From assembly GCA_023213395.1 (NCBI GenBank), contig CM041465.1:83955741-84019740 (forward strand): 64,000 nucleotides of DNA. Reading direction: 5' to 3'. How positions within the stretch are numbered: the stretch's first letter is position 1; every line of letters begins with the position of its first letter. Of this stretch, positions 54,890 through 64,000 are shown piece after piece. Under the pieces are notes generated by a model. That model was not told the DNA's origin. It searched no databases and was given only the letters and a program-made list of their open reading frames with translations. Both the position numbers and the translations under genes were made by a program. The stretch is from Cycas panzhihuaensis (lineage: Eukaryota > Cycadophyta).

Positions 54890-55660
54890 TTTTAGAATAT
54901 GAACATCATACTTGATAACATTATTGTAGTGGCATGAGGGTACTATAGAGTCTAATTTAAGTAATTGATTCTCTGTCTCTACAAAAATGACATCTCTGGT
55001 AACGATGATTTTTCATTGTGAAGGTATGAAGACCTTATACCCTTTCTTATCCATAGGGTATCCAACAAAGATGCCTTTAAGTGCCTTTGGCTGGAGTTTG
55101 TTTTGATCTACATCCAGAATATGGGCATAGCATGTAGAGCCAAAAATTCTAAAGTAGTGAATAATGGGGGCTTGTCCTAACCACTTTTCATTAGGTGATT
55201 GTACTTTCTTTGATGGGTTAATAGCATTGATACAATAAATGACTATCTAGATTGCTTCAGCCTATAGATAGGTAGGTACATTTTTATATATTAACATAGC
55301 ATGAGCCATACTCATGATTGTCCTATTCATGCACTCAGCAACTCCATTTTGTTGTGGGGTACTTACTACTATTCTTTTATGCTTAATGCTATTGTCTCAA
55401 AGGTAGCTTTCAAACTCATGTGCGGTATATTCACCACCATTATTAGTTTGAAGACATTCGAGTTAATAACTTGACTCTTTTTCAGTGAGGGCTTTGAATT
55501 CCTTGAATATACATAATGCTTCATCTTTCTTATGTAGAAAAGCTACCCATACTTTTCTAGTGAAATCATCAATAAAAGAGATGTAATCTAGCTTGTCCTT
55601 CAGTGAAGGAATGGGCATTGGCCTGCACAAATCAGCGTATATCAATTGTAATAGATGGCT
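54890..55660 (-). pseudogene. Element E: integrase core and C-terminus
   Basis: Minus strand. IYADLCRPMPIPSLKDKLDY with the first catalytic Asp, SFIDDFTRKVWVAFLHKKDE, then TNNGGEYTAHEFESYL (second Asp block, D replaced by N), STPQQNGVAECMNRTIMSMA with the Glu (A-E-C), then NEKWLGQAPIIHYFRIFGST, KALKGIFVGYPMDKKGYKVF and IIVTRDVIFVETENQLLKLD. Four stops. Typical copia integrase of about 250-300 residues. Confidence 0.88.
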
Positions 55661-55669
55661 CCATTTCCA

Positions 55670-56242
55670 CTAACTTTTGGGAAAGGGTTGTCGATGAGAT
55701 TTGGCAATGATACAAGCTTCACAATTAAAGGGCTTAGAGGAAACCTTTGGAAGGTTTGGAAGAGAATTAGAAAGATCTCTAAGTCTATCAATGTGAACAT
55801 GGCCTATACAAGCATGCCAAAGAGCTTCTGGTGATAACGTTGGATGGGTCAAGATGGAATTAAATGCAAATTCTTCATTGACACAAGGGCTTTGGGCACA
55901 ATGGGCTTCAGAAGATGGAGAGCTATTCAGTCGAAAGAGTTTGCCAGAGAGATGTCTAGTCAAAACCACCTGATTAGTTAGAGGGTGAATGACCTTAAGA
56001 GTTTGGTCATTTGTAGTTACACTCAGATCAAATCCATGAGAAACAAGTGTAGATAAAGAGAGTAGGTTTTGTTTGAGATTGGGCATGTATAAGACATCAA
56101 GTAATGTAAAATCTTCTAAGCCTCGGAGTTTCAGGTGAATGTTTCCAATTCCTTTAACAGGTTGTTGTGATTTATTAGCCATGTGAACAACTCCATGAAC
56201 ATTTGAGTCAAATGTTTGATATAGACTGCGATTGCATGTCAT
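55670..56242 (-). pseudogene. Element E: protease C-terminal part and integrase zinc region
   Basis: A clean 190-codon frame. After the protease flap region (VHMANKSQQPVKGIGNIHLK, LLDVLYMPNLKQNLLSLSTL, HGFDLSVTTNDQTL) comes the pre-integrase zinc domain: ALWHACIGHVHIDRLRDLSN and SSKPFNCEACIIAKSHRQPF, giving the H...H...C-x2-C set. It is one of the longest open frames in the window. A stop separates it from the protease active site upstream. Confidence 0.9.
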
Positions 56243-56245
56243 ATG

Positions 56246-56515
56246 TTAAGTTGCTCCTGTGTCCATGATCCACTGTTCATCGATTAAAGTCATACTATTG
56301 GCAATTCCAATAGGGCTTGGCATTAGTAAAGGGAATTCACAAGTGATATATCCACACCGAGCTTCAAAGTATCTCTTTGGTTGGTCAATGGCATTTAATG
56401 CTAAAGATCCCTTAATTCTTTGAATGTATGCTTGTACAAAACTTGCACCACTAAAGGATTCTTCACATGTTTCTTCAACATTGTGAGCTCCATGTTTTAG
56501 TTGGAACTTAGCCAA
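56246..56515 (-). pseudogene. Element E: end of gag and protease active site
   Basis: Minus strand open frame, with the knuckle just upstream (YDRCNRK, stop, HLTKDC, where the first Cys is Tyr) at about 56570, then KLAKFQLKHGAHNVEETCEE, LALNAIDQPKRYFEARCGYI, and ending QWIMDTGAT, the copia protease active site with D-T-G intact. One stop then separates it from the next frame. Gag and Pol are probably one polyprotein, as usual in copia. Confidence 0.85.
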
Positions 56516-57471
56516 CTTATAAGTAGTAGTTCTACAATCTTTTGTTAAGTGTCATTTACGGTTACACCGATCATACATAATGGTTTGATTACCAGTCTCT
56601 GAAGAAGTACTAGTTTGGCATGATTATCTTACTCTTTGTTGAGGTGGCCCTTGGCCTTAAAACTGTCGAGGTTATGATTGAGGGTTTGATTAACCTTATG
56701 GATGATTTTCCATATTTCTTCCTCTTCCTCTTGCTCGGTTATTTCCTCTACCATGAGAGGGACCTTAATTTTTTGTGTAGCAAACTTCTTATTCTACCTC
56801 AAACGCTGCATCTAGAAGAGAGTCAGAGGCTACAAAGTTTGTATCAAAGGTCTTGTCAAATTCTATAAACTTCTCAGCAAGTGCTTCGAAGTTGAGTGTC
56901 TTCAATGTTCCATTATATTGAAGACTTCCAAGCAAGTTTTATAATCGGGGATATGTAAACATGACTAGATAAAAAATACCCAAGTGATACATTAGGTCTT
57001 AAAGTCTTTGTCAATTGCCTATTTGATTGGTCGAAGGAGATTTATTGTCTCATGAGCTCGTCCCTTTTGCATTTTTAATTTGTTCATTTTCAAAACAAGA
57101 TGAACAAATTCTAAATCTAACTTTGTATCAAAGTTCTTTTTAAGAACTTCTAAGACCTTCTAGGCTGTATCATGTTCCTCTTCATTTATCAAGTTGTGCA
57201 AGGAGTGATCAATGACCAACAAAATTTCTACACGAATCTTTTCATTATCTATCTCCCATTGTAGTTTAACTGCAACATCTATAGTAGTTGTTAGGGTAGA
57301 TCCACCAGAAGTAGCTATTGTAGTCATTACTGGTATGATGGATGGAGGATGCAAGTGGGCTCTCCAAAGGCCTTCATACTTTATAGCATTTTTAATTCCA
57401 GTGTACCATATATCCTAATTTTCTTTGCCTTTCAATATGTAGTTAACATTTTGCTTGAATTGAGATGACAT
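56516..57471 (-). pseudogene. gag: Element E: gag capsid region
   Basis: Start chosen at ATG 57471 (MSSQFKQNVNYILKGKEN), then a TAG for the expected Trp, DIWYTGIKNAIKYEGLWRAH, followed by ATSGGSTLTTTIDVAVKLQW, EIDNEKIRVEILLVIDHSLH (frame 57354-57160). This matches the W-containing start of copia gag and the F gag. Downstream: VLEVLKKNFDTKLDLEFVHL, then broken frames and a basic R-G-E-I-T-E-Q-E-E-E-E-E-I region. Multiple stops. Confidence 0.85.
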
Positions 57472-59464
57472 GGTGATGACGAAGAAGTAGAAGAGATGAT
57501 AGAAGTATGTGTCACTAACATGTATGGCTAGTACACCTGACGCAACAGAGATATAGAAATGGTTGTTATGATGAGAAGCAAATAATGATTAACTATTTTT
57601 CAATAATTATATAAAAAATAAATATAAGTAATGATGCTAGAATGAGGCCTAATATAGAGCTGGCAAAGAGTGGTGATGTGTCATGCCACTAACCTCTCAC
57701 TTATGTCGAAATGTAGGTGAGGTTTTGATGCCTAAGGATTCTAGTATATGATTAGGGCCTTCACCCGTGATACTCACACCTACGCTTGGTGATGAAATCC
57801 AAGTCACAGTGGAGCCCATGTACTCCTAATCCTCACCCAGTTTACCAATGAGTAGCTATATACCTCCTCCAAAGAGTCAAACGGTACTGTATATCCCACA
57901 ACTATGACGGATATTGGATTAGGTTAATTTTAATCTTGTATTAAGGTTTTCAGTTTTCCCGGGTGGTTATCAAGATTGTCCCTGATTGAAGGCCGTAGGT
58001 ATGGCTAACCTGTACCTCCACCACTATTCTAGTTAAGACCAGACCCAATATGAAACTCACACCTCCCTTAAGGCCTAGACTTCATCCAACCTTGGTCTAT
58101 TTCAACCAAGGCGATTGTGCACACAAGTCAAGAACTGACGGTATAGGTCATATGGATGAGATTCCTTTTAGGAATAGTGTAAGATGTTTCTATATAACTG
58201 AAAACTGAAATATAAACTTGCCAAATGTGCTTGCTTACTTTCCGCGCTTGCTTTGTTGTTGTTGCTACTTTTATGATGCTTTGTTGTTACTACTGCTTTT
58301 ATGATGCTTTATTATTATTACTACTTTATGATGCTTTATGCTATGTATGAAAATAGAAAAGCATGATAGATTTAGTAGGGGAACCAGATGTTGCTTCTGA
58401 TCCAAGGTTTCCCTTGCTTTAGTACAATGTTTCCAAATATGATTTTGGAAGTTTTGATACAAAATCCATAATGGACTAAAAAGCGGATCAACTTGCCGCT
58501 AAAATGATGATTTTTCTAAATCTATATGCATTCTATTTTACCATATTTTATGTTTTTTTTCACAAAATTTACAATTAATGATAAATGGTTAAATTTTTAG
58601 AAATTACAAATATGAAGGACTAAATGATGAAATATGAATTTATGATAGAAGGAAAAAGTATTCAGAATGTTGTTTTTGATAGAGTTGTAAAATCAGATTT
58701 TAGAAAATGCACAAAAACTTTTCTACCCAAAAAAGCACCAAAGTAAAATCATCCCAGATCAATTGTCTCAGAATCTGGACTTCAATATGTCAAAAGTTAT
58801 GCTTTGACATGTACATTAGCTTTCTCTTCTACACCATCTATAAAATCTGCCAAAAATATACCCAAAATACTCTTGCAAGGTCCTTTGTGGGATTGAGTAG
58901 GCAAAATCAGCAATCGTGAGAAGACTACATAGATCTCACTAACCATTGGATGAAATTTGATGAGATTTATCTTAAAATGATCTTAAAACATAAATGTACT
59001 AGATCCCTTAATAAAATTTTCATATCTTTAGCTTATAATTGAAGGATTTCATTAAGAAAACTGCTTTAAATTACTTATCCATAAAATTTACCCTTTTTGT
59101 CACAGCTAAAACTCAATGTTTCATGCTGAATCTAAAGCTTATCTAGAAGACAAAAATGATCCTCTAGGGAAGGTGGCCTTGCATACCAAATTTCATCAAA
59201 TTCTGAGATGGTCAAATTTTTATGAAATTTTAGGCCTTTAATGCTTCCAGGAATGTTCCGACAACTAAACCGCTTCAAAAACTTGTATTCTTCACCTCTA
59301 AATTTTTTCACACATGGTCAACGTAGTAACATATAAAATACTATAATTTTAAGCTCTCAAAATATTAAAAAATAATGAATGCACTCTCAATACTTCACAT
59401 TGAAGATGAAGGAGAGGTAAAATGACTCCATGCAAGTGGAATGGAGTGAATAGATCCCCTTCTA
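57472..59464 (-). other. Element E leader
   Basis: About 2 kb between primer site and gag with no open frame of note. 57700-58060 aligns with 27580-27910 in F. Tandem trinucleotide-rich repeats at 58247-58345. Confidence 0.7.
58247..58345. repeat. Short tandem repeat: GATGCTTTGTTGTTACTACT-type units
   Basis: TTTATGATGCTTT(G/A)TT(G/A)TT(G/A)...TACT recurs about every 24-29 bases, 3-4 copies, with unit lengths drifting through TTG/TTA triplets. Lies in the E leader. Confidence 0.8.
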
Positions 59465-59476
59465 GCTCTGATACCA
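59465..59476 (-). other. Element E primer-binding site (initiator tRNA-Met)
   Basis: Minus strand TGGTATCAGAGC, 12 of 12, two bases from the 5' LTR (59479-59791). Confidence 0.96.
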
Positions 59477-59478
59477 CA

Positions 59479-59791
59479 TGAAGGAAGGATGGATCTAGGA
59501 GATAAATCACTCACATGTACACAATGGCAATGGAAAATGAAAAAGAAGATGAAACAAGATATGGGAGCAAGCTTTGGAGGTGAGAATGAATAATGACTCA
59601 TTCCTTGAGATTTTACCTTTTATTATTGAGGGTGAGTATTAGGGTTAGGATTTTCCTGCCTAATGACATGAACCCAAAATTATATCTAAATACACATAAA
59701 GTACATTTCATTAAGAGACTAATGCTAATAATATATTCCAAGGTCACATAATTAATCTACACAAATGACCTTGATACATTTACCTCTTTCA
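59479..59791 (-). repeat. Element E 5' LTR
   Basis: 313 bp, TGAAGGAAGGATGG...ACCTCTTTCA. A TATA-like AATAATAAAAGG lies on the minus strand at about 59620. GTAAA follows. Confidence 0.95.
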
Positions 59792-59796
59792 GTAAA

Positions 59797-60479
59797 CTAG
59801 ATATCCCTCGATTATTAAGGTATTATCTTTGTCTCAATTAAAAGTAGGAGATATGGAGTTTAAGAAGTCTTAAGGGACCACCTTTGCATAATTCTTGAGA
59901 AGGAGTCTTTACATAGTTATGTTATCTAATAAAGTGTGGGTGTAGAATGTAACAAAATGTATGGATATGAAAGGGGAGGGTAGTAGAATCTATTAACCTA
60001 TAGAACTAGATAAAGGAGTTTTAGATTCAGAACTACACTGATAGTATTTTCAATATCCTTCCTAGGGACTCCTTTCATAAATTTTTTTAACCTTTTAGGT
60101 TCTATTGGAATGTAGTAAAGGGTAAGTAAATGGAAAAGTTATCTTTCTTATTTTTCTCCTCTTTCATATTTCTTTTCTTTATCTTTCTTTTGGTTTGGTT
60201 TTTTTTTTTTTTTTTTTTTTATATCTTGTATTTCCTTCTTGTATTTTTATATTTTTGTATTTTTTTTTTGTGTTTTTTATGCTCAACAAAGCAAAATAAT
60301 ATGCATCAAAAGTCCCACGTTACTTTTAATCAACAAACAAAAGAAAAAATTAGAACTAGATGCATGCAAGTATTTTATGTCTTTTTCCCCGACCTAAAAA
60401 ACTAGCACTGAAAATCATACTAAATTGTAAAGAGAATTAATGTCATTCACTCAAAATACCCTAGATTCTATGGTCAAGA
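59797..60479. other. Interrupted older sequence; pyrimidine-rich
   Basis: Continues the sequence that E interrupted. On the minus strand 59870-59830 reads LLKNYAKVVP, reminiscent of the L-L-x-E-Y-x-D-V-F-P block before gypsy RT, but the residues after it do not support it. T runs of 20 or more at 60200-60222 create spurious hydrophobic frames. Confidence 0.35.
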
Positions 60480-60917
60480 ATTGTGCCTTGTATGACTCTC
60501 TCATATAGCCTAATTTAGGGTGTTTTTCGTTATGTTGATGGTGTTTGATGTATTGGATTTACTATGAAGAGTTAGGTGGCTGGTTGTTGTTGCTGTGAGT
60601 ATTCTGCTATAGATTGTATATATTTCTCCATTCTTTGATAATAAAGATCGATACCTTTCCTATGTGGATGTTTCCCTAGGATACTTCTAGGGTTTTACCA
60701 GATTATATCAGGTGCATATGTGATGATTGGCTTTCTTATTTATTTTATTATATTATCTCTAGTTTAAGAATTTGCATGTTAAATTTTAGTTTTGATTCCT
60801 GTAACTAGTTATAAAATAGTTTAGATCTTAGTGGCAGTTTTAGGTTATTTAGACCTTGTCTTCTCAAGAAGTGATATTCAAGCCACTTTTATTTTTGCAG
60901 CGAGTTTGTGAAGGTTT
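60480..60917 (+). repeat. Element H: probable 5' LTR end and leader
   Basis: Contains AATAAA near 60640 and TCCTATGTGGATGTTTCCCTAGG-type sequence, similar in character to the polyadenylation and U5 end of Tork/Tnt1-like copia LTRs (a 'GTGGATGTAGGC' motif is common there). No partner LTR lies in the window, so the boundaries are not known. Confidence 0.45.
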
Positions 60918-60929
60918 TAGTGTCAGAGT
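60918..60929 (+). other. Element H primer-binding site, decayed
   Basis: TAGTGTCAGAGT, 9 of 12 to TGGTATCAGAGC, twelve bases before the gag ATG at 60942. Confidence 0.5.
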
Positions 60930-60941
60930 TTTGTACACCAA

Positions 60942-61943
60942 ATGGAAAAACTAGCAAATATAAAGTTCAAGGTGGAGAAATTTAATGGCAAGAATAACTT
61001 TGAGTTGTGGAAGTTGAAAGTGTATGATGTTCTAGTATAACAAGGTTTGTATAGAGCTCTTGCAGGCAAATTAAAGAAACTGGCAGGGATGGACGATGAC
61101 GAATAGGATGATCTAGACAGAAGGGCTCTTAGCATAATACAATTATGCTTAGCAGATGAAGTTCTATTTAACATCATACAGGAGCAGACAACAACAGGAT
61201 TATGGACTTGGTTGGAAGGCTTATATATGACCAAATCAGTGACGAATTAAATCTACTTAGAGAGGTAATTGTACTCATTATGAATAAAAGAAGGTACAAA
61301 AATTGTTGACCATTTAAATATCTTCAATACTATTATTTGTCAGTTGGCTAGTATCGATGTCATAATTGAGGATAAGGACAAGGTTGTTACCTTATTATAT
61401 TCATTATCAGAATCCTGGGATAATAGTGTTACCTCAATTAGTTTTAGCACTACAGATGAATTAGACTATGATTCTGTTGTGAGCACTTTGTTGATGAAAG
61501 AACTGAGGAGGAAGTCTAGTCTTGAAACCTCCACACCAGAAGCTATGACAGTAAGAGGTAGAATAATTGAGAGAGGACAAAGCTTCAAGGAAACATCGAG
61601 GTCAAAGTCAAAAGGCAAGAAGAGTAAGCTCAGATGTTGGCACTATAATAAGATAGGTCAGCTCAAGAAGGATTGCTACAAAAGGAAGGAGTTCCATAAA
61701 AAGGAAGATCCTACCAAGGAGAGTAATCAGGTGGAGTCAAATCAAGATATAGATGATGATGTTTTGGTTGCTTGTAATGTTTCCCATTATCACCATGATT
61801 GGTTATTAGATTTAGATGCTTTACATCACATGTGTCTGCATAAGAGTTGGTTCTCATTGTACCAACCTCTTGATGGTGGTGATGTGCTTATGGGAAATGA
61901 AGTTTCTTATAAGACAATGGGCATTGGTAGCATCAAAATTTAA
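60942..61943 (+). pseudogene. gag: Element H: copia gag through protease start (Tork/Tnt1-like)
   Basis: Start ATG at 60942 (MEKLANIKFKVEKFNGKNNF), then ELWKLKVYDVLV, the L-W-K-x-K-x-x-D-x-L block of Tork gags. The frame then has stops up to 61340, after which 61344-61943 is open for 199 codons: IIEDKDKVVTLLYSLSESWD, SSLETSTPEAMTVRGR, a basic part and CWHYNKIGQLKKDC. In that knuckle the second Cys is Tyr and the His is Gln, so two of four ligands are lost. The protease active site follows as WLLDLDALHHM, where D-S-G-A-S is expected, so it is inactive. The frame ends at MGIGSIKI. Confidence 0.9.
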
Positions 61944-62330
61944 ATGTTCGATGGTGTAGTGAAAACATTAACTAAAGTTAGACATGTATTTAATCTGAAA
62001 AAGAATTCGATTTCCTTGGGTGAACTAGATTCTGGTGGATATAAGTATACATGTCATGAAGGAGTCTTAAAGGTGTCAAAGGGCACCTTGGTTATTATAA
62101 AATCCTTAAAGAAATAAAACCTTTATATTTTAGTGGGAAGTATAGATGTCAGCCATGTAACTACAACATCAAAGACTACATAAGATCTAGCTCAATTATG
62201 GCATCAGAGACTTAGGCACATGAGTGAGGGAGGACTTAAGGTGCTAAGGAACCGTAAGTTACTTCCTAACTTACAACTTTTAGATTTGGCTTTTTGCAAA
62301 TATTATATTTTTGGAAAGTAGTGTAGACTC
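61944..62330 (+). pseudogene. Element H: protease end and integrase zinc region
   Basis: Reads MFDGVVKTLTKVRHVFNLKK, NSISLGELDSGGYKYTCHEG, VLKVSKGTLVIIKSL, then LAQLWHQRLRHMSEGGLKVL (H...H of the zinc domain) and LALCKYYIFGK-like residues at the C-x2-C. Three stops. The order is normal for a copia Pol. Confidence 0.85.
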
Positions 62331-63110
62331 ATGTTTAAAGTAGGGATTCATACTATTAAAGGTGTTTTGAATTATGCATATTCAAATGTGTGGGGACCAG
62401 CCCCTACAATATCTTATGGAGGATTATTGTACTTTATCATATTTATAGATGATTGCTCTAGAAAGGTATGGGTCTATTTTTTGAAAAGGAAATATAATAT
62501 TTTCAGTGTGTTTAAGCACTTCAAGGCTCTAGTTAAGAAGAGTACTGGCAAGTTAATCAAATGTTTAAGAACTGACAATAGAGGTGAGTTCAACTCCTTA
62601 GAGTTTGAGAACCATTGTAGAGAAGCTAAGATCGAAAGGAAAAAGACCACTAACTATACTTCGTAGTATAATGGCATAGTTGAGCACATGAATAGGACAC
62701 TCTTAGAAAGAGTAAGAAGCATGCTAAGTAATGTAGGAGTGGAGTAGGGCTTATGGGTAAAAGTTGTTCAAACAACTTACTATTTAAAATAGGTCACCAT
62801 CACTTGGAATAGATTGCAAGATTCCTAAAGAGGTATGGACTGGACATCCATGTGACTATTCAAATTTGAAAGTTTTTGGTTGTGATGCTTATGCCTTAAC
62901 TAATAAAAATCAACATTTAAAGTTGGACCCAAAATCCAAGAGATGTATCTTTGTTGATTATGGTGATAGAGATGGTATGAAGGGATACAGTTTGTGGGAT
63001 CCTACTACCTACAAAATTACTATTAACAAAGATATTGTATTTGATGAATCTCCTTTTCTAAAATCAGAAAGTATAGAATTTGAAGTGAAACTGGAGTAGA
63101 AAGTTGAACA
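62331..63110 (+). pseudogene. Element H: integrase core and C-terminus
   Basis: 62331-62666 is open: YAYSNVWGPAPTISYGGLLY, FIIFIDDCSRKVWVYFLKRK, CLRTDNRGEFNSLEFENHCR (second Asp, T-D-N), up to a stop in the S-Q-Q-N-G block, then YNGIVEHMNRTLLERVRSML carrying the Glu. The first Asp is in S-N-V-W (D replaced by N). 62866-63099 is the C-terminus: MKVFGCDAYALTNKNQHLKL, SKRCIFVDYGDRDGMKGYSL and KDIVFDESPF, all copia hallmarks. Confidence 0.9.
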
Positions 63111-64000
63111 TCAACAGGTCAAGTTTGAAACCCAACCATCTTTAGAAATAGAAGGGTAGGAAGATCTTTCTAAAGATGAATCTGTAGTAGATTTATAGGA
63201 GTATGTGGATACTCCTCCACCAATTGTTAAAATATCTACATGAGTTAGTCATCCATATGACAGGTACAACCCTTCTATTTCTATTGCTTTGGTTTCTAAT
63301 GATGATGAGCCTACATATTATCATGAAGCAGTAGATGATATCTATAGTGAGAAGTGGAAGAGGGTTATGTAGGAAGAGATAGATGCTTTGAAAAAAATTA
63401 ATTCATGGGACTTGGTAGAATTTCCACATGGTAGGAAGATTGTTAGTTATAGGTGAGTTTTTAAGAAGAAAATAGATGTTAATAGAAATGTTGACAAATA
63501 CAGGGTAAGACTGGTGGCTAAAGGCTTTACACAGAAAGTAGGTATTGATTTTCATGAAATATTTTTACCAATTATCAAACTTGTTTCAATTCAAGTTCTA
63601 TTAGCATTGGTAGCTTCTCTTGATTTAGAGTTGGAGTAGTTGGATCTAAAAATAACTTTTCTACATGGAGATTTAGAAGAGAAAATCCATATGGACTAGC
63701 TAGAAGGGTTTGTACAGGATGGTAGGAAAAGACTTATTTGTAGGCTCAGGAAATATTTATATGGATTGAAGCAATCATAAAAAAATAGTACAAAAAGTTT
63801 GATGCCTTCATGGAGATCCAAAATTTTAAAAGAAGTGAGTATGATCATTGTGTTTATTTTAAATTCTTAGACAATGGCTTATTCATTATCTTAGTATTAT
63901 ATATTGATGACATGCTAGTTATAAGCAAGAGCATGGCAGAAATCAATAGGTTAGAGGCTCAATTAGCTAGGACTTTTGATATGAAGGATCTAGGAGCTAA
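63111..64000 (+). pseudogene. Element H: linker and reverse transcriptase, cut by window end
   Basis: After a Glu-rich linker come DDEPTYYHEAVDDIYSEKWK, EIDALKKINSWDLVEFPHGR, VFKKKIDVNRNVDKYRVRLV, AKGFTQKVGIDFHEIFLPII, then VSIQVLLALVASLDLELE and FLHGDLEEKIHMD. RT homology continues with LICRLRKYLYGLKQS, then a frameshift, then the active site at about 63895-63925 (YIDDMLVISKS-type) and INRLEAQLARTFDMKDLGA up to base 64000. Several stops. RNase H and the 3' LTR would lie beyond the window. Confidence 0.9.

Larger units (their letters stand above)
52121..59791 (-). mobile_element. Element E: complete Ty1/copia retrotransposon
   Basis: 7671 bp with 312/313-bp LTRs, perfect GTAAA duplication, perfect primer site, purine tract, about 2-kb leader, gag, protease, integrase, RT and RNase H, all on the minus strand. 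I count about 20 differences between the two LTRs, the lowest divergence I measured here, so it is a comparatively recent insertion. Pol is about half open but carries several stops. Same family as element F (+) and the solo LTR at 12712-13022. Confidence 0.96.

Noticed and set aside
47840-59830. An 18-base match (ATATCCCTC.ATTATTAAG) between the possible G LTR (minus) and 59803-59820 (plus), considered as the second LTR of G
   Set aside because: The match does not extend beyond about 18 bases.
59830-59870. LLKNYAKVVP on the minus strand, considered as gypsy RT start
   Set aside because: Only ten residues resemble the motif and the following residues do not continue it.
60130-60405. Phe/Leu-rich 91-residue ORF resembling a membrane protein
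   Set aside because: It is produced by long T runs; there is no promoter, homologue or conservation to support it.

Overview
The window is a block of old, methylation-decayed plant heterochromatin made almost entirely of LTR retrotransposons nested in one another. It is AT-rich. I see Ty1/copia and Ty3/gypsy gag, protease, integrase, reverse transcriptase (RT) and RNase H, plant-type primer sites complementary to initiator tRNA-Met, and pervasive stop codons of the kind C-to-T or G-to-A decay produces. I found no host gene, tRNA, rRNA or CRISPR. The species cannot be named from this; a flowering plant is the best guess. I did not find a new biological system. What stands out is the architecture.

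Layout, left to right. 1-929: nothing recognised. 930-6547: decayed copia element K (+), its RT split by an unclassified 2.8-kb insert (3676-6442). 7538-9999: complete, gag-only copia-like element Z (-) with target-site duplication (TSD) AAGAT. 10860-11260: gypsy-type gag remnant (-). 11459-14262: element A1 with a solo LTR of the E/F family inside it (12712-13022, TSD GATGT). 14263-14462: copia RT scrap. 14780-15112: integrase C-terminus scrap of a TAT-like gypsy. 15113-26099: tandem array of one gypsy family (-), three LTRs alternating with three internal regions, with an internal inversion and a 28-bp fold-back junction, flanked by a 64-bp direct duplication.

26167-33744: copia element F (+), 5' LTR truncated. 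33745-34829 and 47264-47478: two halves of a TAT-like gypsy (D2), split by element A2 (34830-47263). A2 is itself split by TAT-like element D (37557-45057, TSD ATATC), giving a three-level nest. 47479-51640: decayed gypsy chromovirus G (-) with chromodomain, integrase, RNase H, RT, protease and a gag remnant. 51762-51940: probable LTR end and primer site of another element (J, +). 52121-59791: complete copia element E (-), TSD GTAAA, same family as F in the opposite orientation. 60480 to the window end: copia element H (+), Tork/Tnt1-like, cut off inside RT.

Functional reading: every coding region carries disabling changes, so nothing here looks autonomous today. Relative order can be inferred: D is younger than A2, which is younger than D2; the solo LTR is younger than A1; E is younger than the sequence it interrupts. 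E is the best preserved (about 20 LTR differences in 313 bp by my count); Z is older (roughly 45 in 335). E and F form a large inverted repeat, about 25 kb apart.
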